DNA of 64,000 bases from Lumnitzera littorea (taxonomy: Eukaryota > Streptophyta > Magnoliopsida > Myrtales > Combretaceae), in NCBI GenBank assembly GCA_024138015.1, contig JAMXBB010000009.1:13394445-13458444 (forward strand), read 5' to 3'. Position 1 is the first letter of the stretch, and every line of letters begins with the position of its first letter. The position numbers were made by a program, and so were the translations under genes. This document shows, in pieces, positions 50,952-62,505 of this stretch. The notes beneath the pieces were generated by a model. It made no database searches, had not been told where the DNA came from, and worked only from the letters and a program-made list of their open reading frames with translations.

Positions 50952-53711
50952 ATACATCTGAAAATGCTTAAAATACACTAAAATAAGTATAATTAATCAA
51001 ATAATTGTGAGAAAAATCATAAAAAATTGCTAAAAATCACAAAACTACCGGAATCCATCTTGGATTAGGCATGGCTCGATTAAGATAGTAGTTGACTTGA
51101 GGAAGTAATTTAAAGACACTTAACATACATAAGATTAGGGATATATATACTTAAAAGAGAGAGAAAATACTCTAATTTGCATCAACCAACTTAGGAATTG
51201 TCACCAAATCTCTCCAGATGATCAATTAGCTCCTTAGGATTCTAGAAAAATTATAAGAATAGGAAGAACAAAGTAGGAAAAATTCTCAAGAAATTTGGAA
51301 TAGATACTGCGCAAACCGAACAAATCAATGGAACCTAAGTCCAAAAGTTACTTGGAGGCGAATCACCACCATTAACCCATAGTTGTGGTGGCGCTTGAAG
51401 TAGTCGAAAACCAAGGGAGGTTGTTGGTGGCTAAACATTCTGGTTAGCGAAAATTTCCATCCTATTTTCCTTAAAATTGTAAATATATCAAATTAACTTA
51501 AAAAATTATGGAAAAATTTATTTTGATATATTTTTATATACAGTTTTATAGAAAAATATCAAATTGAAAAATTTTTAAGGGGATATAAGACCTTAAGAAA
51601 GTGAGTAAAATTAATCAATTTGCAAAACTGATTTGAATAACCTTATTTATGTAATTTCAAAGCCAAACTTTTTCTAGAGTCATTATATTGCATGTAAGTA
51701 TTGTATGAAAAGTTTTCAGAAAAAAATTATTTCCATAATTTTTAGAGATTTTCGAGCTTTTAAATTAGGTGAAAAATATAATTTTGTTGAAAACTTTGTG
51801 TATGGAGCTTGATGAAACCCCTAATGTTGGGTTTTGAAGTTTACTTTGATCATATTCTACTGTGTAGAATAATCTGGAGTTGTGTGGTTTAAGTTAGAGT
51901 TGAGATATGTGCAAGTTGGTGAATATGGGCTTAATGCATTAATAAATAAGTATGAGAATTTGAGGAATTTAGTATTATGGTGTTACTTAATATGATAAAC
52001 CTAGTATTGAACATGATTTAATATGTCTGTAATCTGTAATATGATGTTGGATAAGTTATGTCGAGTAAACTTGTAAAATAACCCTATTCAGAGAGTTTTT
52101 CAGAAGGTTGGTTTATTAGAAAAATGAGTTAATTCCAGTTCCAGAGACTTAATCAAAGAGTTATTCGATATAAAATACTTGGTTGATATAGTATCGATAG
52201 GTTAACTAGAAAATTCTTAGTTAGTAAGGCTATTTTCAAATACTTTTTCAGAGAGTTTTTAGTTAACACTATTGATTGGATACTTGTTTAGAAGGTTTAA
52301 GGGCAAAAATTACATTGAGTTTAGTGTTCAGAACCTTGTTCAGAGACAAGTTAAAACTTAACCAAAAACTTAATAAACCTATTTAAACTATATGTAAGAC
52401 ATTAAAAAGTAATCATATACTTTCTATTTAGCAAGAACTAAAATATTTATATTGATTGTTTAGGGATTTATAAAGGAATTGAGCACGAGAAGTAAGATTA
52501 ACTTATGTCAACATCAGGTAAGTTGGGATTAATGTTTAATGACATGTTAGAGTATCATATTAGGATACTTAGAAAATTAAGAGTGTTTGTGAGTAGTTGT
52601 AGGTAGATTGTTTGTGCGTCTGCTATGTGTATGCTTATGACACTGAGTGATGATTGGGAGTTGAACTTTGAATGCTGTTTTTTTTTTTTTTTTTTTTGCT
52701 TGAGCATAACATGTCTACCGTCTAGCGCGTATGAACTTGGTTGCTCACCTTACAATCTGGACTAATCTTAAGATGATTAAGATCTAACTTAACATTTACA
52801 ATAACCCAATAAGAGTAATAATTAGGTTATCAAACTAAATACTGACACTTCGATGGGGATAGTAGAAATAGTCGTTTTCCCACTCTTAGTCGAATTAAAT
52901 GATAAGAGAGGGGGGTTACGATAATGTTGAGAACTATAGTTCGAATATTGTTTAGGGAAGAAGGTGTTCATCATTGCATAAACCCAGATTAAGTTTGATA
53001 GTATTGCGTTGAAACTCCTCGAAATCTAAATTAGAGTGGATGAAATTTCTCTAACTTTACAATAGATCAGTTAAACATTATGGGACGACTTTGCTTGTTA
53101 CATTTGCATTCGAATAATGATTAAACAATTATGTTTGTTAATGTATTCTTATGACTCTATCCTTTCTTACTGAGTTAGTTGAGCTCATATCTCAATAGAT
53201 TATTTTGTAGATATGAAGTAGTACTCGAGGATGTCTCGGTATAATAATCAGCACATTAGTTTTGACGGGTCGAGGAGTGAAGGGTTGGAGACTAATGAAT
53301 CGGTCAATGTTCAAGCTTTTTTTCTTTTTTTTTTTTTTCCTTTTGTGGGAATACTATAAGGTATTCTTAGGATGTCTTATAGTTTTCATTAGCTCGCTGA
53401 TATATCTATGATATGTAAGGTAATCTTCTTGTGGAGTTGTACAGTACTTTCAAAAATATTAAAACTTATGATGTATATAAAACTATGTAAATGACTTCGA
53501 CTATCTATAAATATGGGAAACTATGTTTTGTAAAGTGTTACTCCATAGGTATTATATATCACAAGTGCTCATATACCTATTTCAAAGTTGGTTGAGTTGT
53601 CAATTGCCTTGTGTAGACTATATATACATTAGCAGCTAAGAAGGATATCTTATAACTTAGGTTGGTCTACATAAGGGAGCTGTTACGACTCCTCGAATTT
53701 GGGGTGTAATA

Positions 53712-54215
53712 GTAACCGCTTACCTGCAACCACTTAAGGGTGGGTAACCACCTACATCTACTAAAATGTCGTGACTTGCTCTAGAGTGTAGCCATTTTCT
53801 AGCCAAACTTGGTCTTAGGGTGGCCATATGTGAATTTTTTTTTTGTTAATTTATATTAATTTATTTTAAATTAAATATTAATATAAACATATATTACGGA
53901 ATAATATATATGTATTATTTTTCATGTATATATTTTGTGAATTTTTATCATTTTTTGTATTTCTTATTATTTTTATAATATTTTAGTTATATAATGTATA
54001 TTATTAGTTTATTTAATTAAATTAATTATTTGAACGAATAAGATTTTATCACATGTCTATACTTAATGGCAAAACTAAATGAGGGACTTTTTTTGTAAAT
54101 TTATTTAAATATTGAGGATTAAAATGAACTATATGAAAAGTTAAGGATTGATTTGTCTATATAGGTTTCATATATATAGGTAAACATTAGAGGCTTTTTA
54201 TACTTTTCCTTAAAT
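53712..54215 (-). repeat. Dispersed repeat X, copy 2 (inverted)
   Basis: It reads, in reverse complement, like 26,340-26,790: CTTGGTCTTAGGGTGGCC, AATATTAATATA-type interior, GAGGGACTTTTTTTG, and a right edge AAACATTAGAGGC then TTTTTATACTTTTCC. It directly adjoins the 5' end of a family-2 LTR, whose insertion may have split or recruited it. Class unresolved. Confidence 0.42.
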
Positions 54216-56262
54216 TTAATAATTTCAAACTTTAAGCATAAAATTGAAAAGCACAAAAAGTTTAGATAATGAATTTGATGTTTTTCCAAAAAGAAAAATT
54301 GAAATTAACACCTAAACTTTTCTTAGGAATAACGATAAATTACGCAATACACAAAATTGAAAATCACTTCTTGAAGAAAAAGAACAAGTTTTCATTCTTC
54401 CTTATTCATTCACACAATTCATTCTTCACAATTTTCATTGCAAAGCAGAAGATTAGAGCACAAAGTCACGTCATTGTTTCATCCACTAATATTTTATGGG
54501 ATAAATTCAAAACATCTGGAAGATTGACAATATAATTATATGGAACTTTTGGTCAATAGAACTTGATAGCATAAGGAAAGCTAAATAATACATATAAGAA
54601 AAACATAATGGTATAACTCTCTCTTACCATATTTAGTGTGTAGAACTAGATATAAAATTTTTTGATTAAAATTTAAAAAATTAATTATTTACATTATAAA
54701 TTACGATATAAGTTCAATATTATGATTGAGAAACTTGGTATTAGGTTATCATTAGAATCTGAAGATATAATTATTTTATACTATTGAAATAAATTTTTGT
54801 ATTATCAAATATATGGTACATATTTTTTTACTTTTATCTAATATCTAAAGGTTCTTTTGTCCATTAATTTTAGACAACAAGCAAACCAGAGAATAGACCA
54901 AAGAATATGTGTAGTGCTATGCCATAAAATATAGAAACCGGATGCTACCATACTTTACATACGATTAAAAAGAAACAAATAGCATTTTAGGAGGATCATT
55001 TTAGCAAACTATTGTTTTTAGAGAAATGGAATTTAATTTTACTACCTTTCCTTGAAAACATGTTGTGTCTCTTGTTTAGATAATTCTATTATTAAAGTTG
55101 ATCACATGGTTAGAAAGTTAGCAAAACTGTGTTCAAAATGATTATGAGATAAAAATTAGTAAAATTGTGAAAGAAAATAAAAAGAGAGTAGGAAAATTGA
55201 GAAAGAGATTATTGAGAATTATATGAAAGAAATAAAAAAAGAAAAAAAAGCAATGAAAATGAAAAGACAAATTACGAGACCTAAACCTAAGTGGAAACAT
55301 ACGAACAATTTACAACATCCACTTTACTTAATATGTTCTAAAAAATTATTCAATTGTTTATGTTCTTGGAGTTGTTAGAAATCTAATAGTGCTCCTTCAA
55401 AGCAACCATGGGTGGTTTCTAAGTTGTCTCAACCATTTGAGGAAGCTTCTAAAGGCAAAAAAGGAAACAAGTGAAATGGGTAAGAAAAGAGATAGAGATC
55501 ATAAGGTCTATATAGTGATTGATGATTCAATTGGTAGTGTTAGGAAAGCATTAACGGCATTATTATTAAAGCCTACAATTTATATTCCAGCATGGTTATC
55601 AAAATCGTAAGTCTAATCATTCGTTTTTATGAGTTTATAATTTTATAAGTCTTTCTCGAGTTAAATCATATATCAAATTGTTTTTTAATAAACTCGTGAT
55701 AGAATTGTCATTTTAGGTGAACAATTTTATGAGTTTACGATTCTACTCATTTTAGATGGAATAAACTATTAAAACTAAGAAAAAGAACTTGACTTCTACA
55801 ATTTAAACTAAGAGAATCAAAACTATAAGTGAAATGACATTATGTTTATTGCTTTAACTTATGTTGATTACATTATTAATTTTACTGTTTAAAATCTTTT
55901 ACCAAAGATGAATAAATAATTAAGGAAGAAAATATATTTAATTTATCAAATGATAATTTGTTGAGGATTCTTTTTGGAGTAAGAGAAAAGAGAAAAGATG
56001 GACATAATATTATATAGAAGGGTTAGTGTACTTATAGATATTAAGACTCATTGCTTATAAGAGTAGGAATGAAGATAATTAAGAGATTTACTACCTTAAT
56101 ACTATTAAAGATGAAGTACGAACCAATGCTTTAGGGACTTAGAATATGTAGAGGTAGATATTATTGGCAATAATATTAATAGTGGTTGGCAATGACGACA
56201 ATAATAATGATAATAATAATTTTATTAGTTATTCCCTCTTACTAATATATGATTTACGCTAA
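54216..56262. other. AT-rich region, one weak coding-like scrap
   Basis: No gene is supported. Around 55,385-55,475 one frame reads SAPSKQPWVVSKLSQPFEEA; a related phrase occurs at about 59,605-59,660 (TAPSKL and TTIGKT). The two may be decayed copies of the same element or captured gene piece. Neither has a start, splice sites or usable length. Confidence 0.4.
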
Positions 56263-56335
56263 GGTTATTATAGTTTAATGGTATCACCATTGGTCTCTTA
56301 TTGGGATAAACATGGTTCGAATTCCCTAATGCCCC
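56263..56335 (+). pseudogene. tRNA-like relic (probable SINE head or tRNA pseudogene)
   Basis: It has an A-box-like TAGTTTAATGGTA and a B-box-like GGTTCGAATTCC about 35 bases apart, within a 73-base tRNA-sized span starting GGTTATTA. The acceptor arm does not pair well (GGTTATT against TGCCCCC), and the T-stem is imperfect, so a functional tRNA is unlikely. A tRNA-derived repeat head fits better. No SINE tail or target duplication was identified. Confidence 0.5.
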
Positions 56336-59300
56336 CCTCCTCAAATAGTTGGCTAAATATATATACATATGTTTGCAACTGGTCTTATAGTAATTTTGTT
56401 GATGATAAGACATGTGATAATTTATTATTTTTAGTTTAGTATTTTATTATAATAATTTATGTTATAATATAATTTATATCAATACTAATATTTGTATTTT
56501 AGTTTATATATTAGCATAATAAAATTTTCTTAATCGTTTGTACCATAACTTATATTATGATCCAAGTTTATATTGAATTTCTTTATTTACATCATATATT
56601 TCAATGTTTTTATGAATTTATAAGCATATTTATATTTTTTGAAAGCTAATATTTCGATTTTACGTTTTGATTCTATGTTTCGATTTTACGAAACCCTTAG
56701 TGATTTTACAAAGAATTGCAAGTTGACAACCTTAGATTCCACACAATAATAGAAAATAATGGAATGTGTACTCAATTTGAAGAAACAAGTTCCAAATCTT
56801 CTAATTTGCCAGTGAGTGTGATGAGCTTAGATTGTTGAAACTAACCTTAGAAGTTCTTATTGTTGTTGTTGATATTATCTCTTTTGATAAGCTAGGGTTG
56901 TAACAGAGTAAAACTACTTGTGAGTTGCTCAACTTAAGTTTGATCTTTACTTGAGCTTGACTCAAGAATTGTTAAGTTGAGCTCAAGCTACTTAAGTAGT
57001 CAATTGACCCGAGTTTGAACTTCGTATTGTTAAGCTCAACTAGCTTATAAGCATAATCAAGCTCAAATCGAGTATAAATATTAATTGAGTTTGAGTTGAG
57101 TCCTAGTGTTAATAATATTGTTATTAAAATAAAATATATTTTTGGAAAAATCAAGATAAACGAGCTCAAACTTGTTGAATGCCACTTTAAGTCAAGCTCA
57201 AGCTCAAGTTCAATACCGTATCATCCTGCTTTAACTCATTTATAACCTTATAATAGTAGGTCTTAACTGAATAAAAAGTCTTGGTAGAATATTCTAAAGC
57301 TCCCCTTTCCTCACATTTTTATTGCTACTCTTATGGCAAATTGGACTTTCAAGGTAACATATGTTATAATTTATGCACAATGTGCCAAGATATTAATGTA
57401 TTTATGGATATTATTTATAAAAGACAAGTATTTATTGTATTTATATACTTTTCTATTGATATATTTTTTACAATAAAGTCACATAAATAATTAGAATATA
57501 TATATAATTATAATAAATGTGTATTATCAGTGAAATTTCATTACATTATATTATCTAAAAGTTTTCATTGGTCGGATAAATATTTAGAGGGGATATAGAT
57601 ATTTAAACTAACACATTGTATAACTAAGATCATTCTTATTGGATTGAGGGAAAGATATCTGAACTATACAAGTGGGTGCCAAAGTTAAGTGGGTACACTG
57701 GACACGACCCGCTAATAAAGAACACCATATGTTTAATATCATTAGTCCCTCCTCTATATGTATATGAATGAGCGTAAATAATCTCTAAACTTGTTCTTAT
57801 ATCATATATATGAAATGTTGTGCTTTAATTTCGTTAAACACAGTTTTTATTTAAATTGTAGATAATATGGTTAATGGGTACGACATGCAATATAGAGAGT
57901 ATAGTGATGGGTCAAGACAGAATTCATCACTCTCTTGGATTAAGGAGTCAATATCTAGGGTCGATTGGTTAACATAATAGTGATTTGTAAGCCTGTTGCT
58001 ACAACAAATATTATTGAGTCTATTTTATCTTGGAAATTAAATAAAATAATTAAACGTTGATTACATGGCATGCAATAGTTTAATTAGTATATCATTTGAT
58101 GAAGAGATTTAATTACGTAGTAATCGATTTGTAATGGTTTCTCATTTATACTTTTTCCATTACGTTGGATGACTAATAACTATTACTAGACAGTTATCTT
58201 AGTTTATGTTTATGTAAACATTATCTTCATGTATAGAAATCTATAATGTGGCACACTATAGCACGATTAATGAGAACAAAATTTTGATAACAAATTTTAG
58301 TAATTTGTTAATATTTATTTCAAAGTTAGAATATATTTATTCGAAATAATAAATTACAAGCAATTTATTTTTTTATATAGTATATATTTGTAGTTAAGTA
58401 ATTTTTAAAGGTTATGTATTTTATTACTGCCTTTTCGTGTAAAAGTATATAGAATTTATTAATTCTATATTCTATTAAAAAATTGATGGCAATTGAAAAG
58501 TTTAGGGTAATTAAAAGGTTGTTTGTTATTAATTCTATGTTTAACTATTATGCAATCGAAAAGTTGTAGCAATTGAAAAGTTCATGAAGTGAAAAGTTTT
58601 TTTAATTAATTTTAGTTAATGTTTAAAATAGACAAGTGTAGAAAAAAGAGTTTGATGATAATTTTTCTATTTAGAGAAACACTAAAAGAAAAGACAAGAG
58701 AGAGATATAACATTGTGCTTCTTAATTTTTTCTAATTCTAATCCCAGTTATTTAGTAATATAAAAGATTAGAATTTGTTTTTCTTAACGTGCTGTGAATA
58801 CTATTAGAGGGATTACATTTGGAGTCCTTGTAGTGAACACATTTTAAAACAATAAGTCGGATTCAGATTTCAATTGAATTCCATCTCCAAGATGAAATGG
58901 TATTTCTTATCATGAAAAAGGTAGTTTTATAATCTTTTATTAATATATATTTTTTATTACATGTCATATATGGGTCCTAAGATAGGTTTTATAGTTTTGA
59001 TTTTTTTTCTTTTTTTCGTTACGTTCCTGCTAATTTATAAAACCTAATAGCATATACTATTAACTACAGATTTGATATTTCAAAAAAGGATAACATAGAG
59101 AACAATCACTATAATCTTGAATATAGATAATTATTTAGCACGAACCTAAATTTCCCTATTTATGTCTAAGAAATTTGGTTTTGTATAAGCAAATAAGAGA
59201 TCCAAGTGAAACCATAGCAACAATAAGGAGTCAATTATCTTAAAAGGATTCTGTAGCCAAAATTAATGACGCGATAAAATAGGGAATGCTCTTTAATTAC

Positions 59301-61000
59301 TCCTTCGAGAGTCGTTCATGACTTCCTTTGAGAATCCATCTTATCTGGACTTGCTTTCAGATTTTGGGACTCCTCAAAGATCGGATGAGCGGACAACTGG
59401 GTTCTCTCGACCATGAGTTGCTATGCTAGAGTGTTTGTCGGAGATGGATATTTCTAAAGAACTGAAGAAGCGAATATGGTTTAAAATGGAAAACAATGTT
59501 ACCCACACCATGTTTTGGAAAATGCTCCTAATCCTTATACTCCTTTTAAATCGGGACTTGGAGTTAGGGCTTGCTATATAATCATTCTTTTAAAGCAACA
59601 TATTCTAGTACTGCTCCTTCAAAACTTCAATGTGGTTTCCAGGCCATCACAACCATCGGGAAAACCTCGATATATATATATATATAACGATGAAAACTTA
59701 TGACAAATTATATACATACTATATTTATATTTAAGAGTAAAAATTAGTAAGATATTATATAAAGTTTAGCTGTTAGATATATATATATATATATGTTAAT
59801 TAGTAAATGAAAGACATAGGTTTAATTTCAATGATTGTCATTTTACCACTTTCATGATGTATTTATTCTTTTTTTTTTTCCCTTCACAATAATAAATAAC
59901 ATAAAATTCCATTCACCATGTAAACATATAGCTAACTAACTAAATTCTTGAGTTACTACATATTTTTTTCGCTTGGTTGAATACTGTGTATTTTTTATAT
60001 GTACAAAAGGCATATGAATACTTGATCATTCCTCTTAACAAATACTTAACAAGTAATTAGAAGCATCCCTTGACATATCATAAGTATAAACTGTATAAAA
60101 CTAAATAGAATTGTTTTTTTTTTTCCTTTTAGATTTGTAAAGAAGCCTTTTGTGAATATATTTACAAAAATGTATAAATTTCAATTAATTAATTCCATAT
60201 TTTGAGTTAGATAGTATTGGAATATATGAAATTTTATTCATAGGCTTTTACTATCTATTATTTCATCACATGAGATAAGAAGATGAAATGGACTGTAATT
60301 TAATAGGAATATGATAGAGATATAATAACTATTACATTTTGGTTGACGTTAAAACAATCTAGGGAATTACATTGGAATAAAAGTAAAACATCTATTACAT
60401 TTTATTACATATAGTTCATTACGCTCCTTCATAAACGTTGACTAGCCTTTCCCCTTCGCTCTCACCTCTCTCCTACGCTTCGTCTCTTTCTTGACAATCT
60501 CATCGTACACAATCTTCTTTCTCTGCTTCCTTAAGGAACAAACACACGCCCTCCCTTAGAACTACCCTCCCATAATAATGGGACTGATGGCGGTGTAATC
60601 AAGTGGATTTTTTAGGAATTGGAGCGTCGGTTGATGAACAGACCATTGACTAGTAATTCATGACCATGAGAGCATAAGCCATTCAATATTAATGACTATT
60701 TGATATTTAAAATACAATAAACACCCCATGGAAACTTAAGAGTATATGAAGAGTAAAATAACTACTCTTTAAAGTAAATACGTAGTCATACATTTGTTCT
60801 TTTAAATATAAAATGTTTATGTCTAAGCCTTATAATTTAATTGATTTGAATACTATTATCTTAGAGAAAAGAAATTATAATACTTACATTTAGTTAGACT
60901 GTATGATTAGATCAATCAATAAAATTAAACAATATTTATCTATTTATTTTAGTAATATTTTTTATTAAAAATAAAAATATAAAACAAATGAAATCAGATC
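56336..61000. other. AT-rich gene-free region with small repeats
   Basis: No gene is supported. About 56,895-57,215 is dense in GAGCTCAAGCT and AAGCTCAACT words, a pattern typical of decayed plant interspersed repeats. TA microsatellites lie at about 59,670-59,690 and 59,777-59,795. A pyrimidine-rich, less AT-rich stretch at about 60,420-60,560 resembles a leader but is followed by no reading frame. Around 59,330-59,660 sequence looks faintly coding but is broken by stops in every frame. Confidence 0.5.
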
Positions 61001-61002
61001 CT

Positions 61003-61024
61003 ATGTACTGTACTGTACTGTACT
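61003..61024 (+). repeat. (GTACT)n short tandem repeat
   Basis: Four uninterrupted GTACT units (TGTACTGTACTGTACTGTAC, then TTA). Small pentanucleotide microsatellite at the left edge of a less AT-rich block. Confidence 0.85.
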
Positions 61025-61029
61025 TAGAA

Positions 61030-61560
61030 AGCATTATTAAAATTGGACGGTGCCTTGGTCTACTTTCCCCTTCTTTCCTATAAAGTCGAGACCGAGGATC
61101 CATTTTACCAGCAGCAGCTTTGGGCTAACTGTTCCAGGATCGTGGCATTAATCAAGGAGGATTGAGAATTGAGACATGAGTTGGGTACACGTGGAGAGTG
61201 ATTAGGTGGTTTCCAGTTATTGCTGGGAAGGAAAACTATCTGACAATTGATTTTGACCACGTATCCACTTCTCAAAACGACCTGACGAAAAGGAAACCAG
61301 ATGGGGACAAGCTTTAAGAGACTTCCTTTTATATTTTCTTAGCCTAAAAAAAGCTTGATGGAGCGTTACAAGGCAAAACCACAAAAGCCAGCTTCGTAGG
61401 ACAAATTGGAATAGGACAAGTGGAGTGTTTTGTATGTTCATGTGGGTCTAAAGATCCAAGGTCGGTGATGGATAATTTGGGTTTGGTAAAGGGGATTGAT
61501 TACAGCACGGAAGGAAGTGCCTTCTTTTCATTCTTTAACAAGGAATTTTGTTAACTGTTT
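61030..61560. other. GC-richer island of unknown role
   Basis: This 530-bp block stands out from AT-rich surroundings. It has CCTATAAAGTCGAG (about 61,078), a CACGTG at 61,188-61,193 in ACACGTGGAG, and a mixed-composition minus-strand frame (61,217-61,441) that I do not recognise. It could be a promoter of a gene beyond the window, a conserved non-coding element or a decayed exon. I see no supported gene. Confidence 0.35.
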
Positions 61561-61949
61561 CCTTTTATCTTTTCTTTTGAATTTGAAGTCATTTGTATTG
61601 TTATTATCGACATGTTAAAGCAACTTTATCACTTGTTAAGCATTTAGATTAACGATTTTGCAGGGAAGCCCTCACGAGATAAAGGTGGTTACTTATCTAA
61701 GCATTAGTTGATATTATGTCTAGATGCTATTTTTTTTTTTTTTTATCCGTGTGGCAATTTGTTAGACTCCATTGCTTCTTTACGAAGCAACTTTGGTCAT
61801 TGTTTTTAATTCTTTCTACAAGACGGAACTCATTAAAACTGTCAAAAAAATGTTAAAGAATTATTTGAAAAACCCTAATGATAAAGTAAAATCCTCAATG
61901 ATTTAGGATTTTGAGAGCGTCATGAAATTACCGAGGACAAACATAATCT

Positions 61950-62505
61950 ATAATGACTCTGTTGGAACTTCTTTAATTGAAGTATTGTTTATTTTAGTAT
62001 GGAATGCTGCATGATTTTATCTCCTAATATAGTAACTTTTAAAAAGATCATCCATCATGAAATCAATTTAGCTCAAGCACAATTAATTTAAGAAAGTGTT
62101 CCAAACTACTATATTAAAAGACGTTTTGATGATTTAAAGTTCAATCATCTAACATGTAAGAGATATCACAATTTACCTTTTTTACAGAACCAACGTCTTG
62201 CAGGTATAAAATCACCACTAAGCAGCGTTTCACCTTTCTGCCTAATGAACTGCTCTAATATTACCTTCTAATGATATGGTAGAAATTCCTCATACTGAAG
62301 TATTGTCCACTTTAGTGTAGAACGCTACACGGTTTTATTCTCTATTACAATAGCTTCTAAGAAAGTTATTTATTCTGAGATTGACTTGGCTCGAGTATAC
62401 TTAATTTTGGAGTTTCGATGTGTTCCAAACCACTACACTAAAATACGCCTTGATAATTTAAAGTTCAATCACCTAGTATGTAAACAATATTACATAATTT
62501 AAGTA
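61950..62505 (+). repeat. Diverged direct duplication, about 230-bp units offset by 318 bp
   Basis: Unit 1 (about 61,950-62,180) and unit 2 (about 62,270-62,505) share GAAGTATTG, TTTTAGTATGGAA/CTTTAGTGTAGAA, GGTTTTATTCTC-like, GTGTTCCAAACYACTA and GATAATTTAAAGTTCAATCA-type segments in order. Divergence is substantial, so this is an old duplication or two insertions of one repeat. No coding frame. Confidence 0.6.

Larger units (their letters stand above)
47600..53711 (-). mobile_element. Family-2 LTR, inverted copy split by a later solo LTR
   Basis: The reverse complement of the family-2 LTR is seen in two pieces: about 47,600-47,841 (with TATGTATACCCCAGGTAT, matching the conserved ACATATACCCCACATG stretch) and 50,952-53,711 (TTAGTCGAATTAAATGATAAG, hairpin AAATTAGAG/CTCTAACTT, then GCTGTTACGACTCCTCG and GGGGTGTAATA at the end). 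The interruption is exactly the solo LTR with its TAATT duplication. The left edge is approximate. The interval therefore describes the older copy plus its insert. Confidence 0.68.

Noticed and set aside
56263..56335. Functional tRNA gene
   Set aside because: Box-like motifs are present, but the acceptor and T stems do not pair properly.
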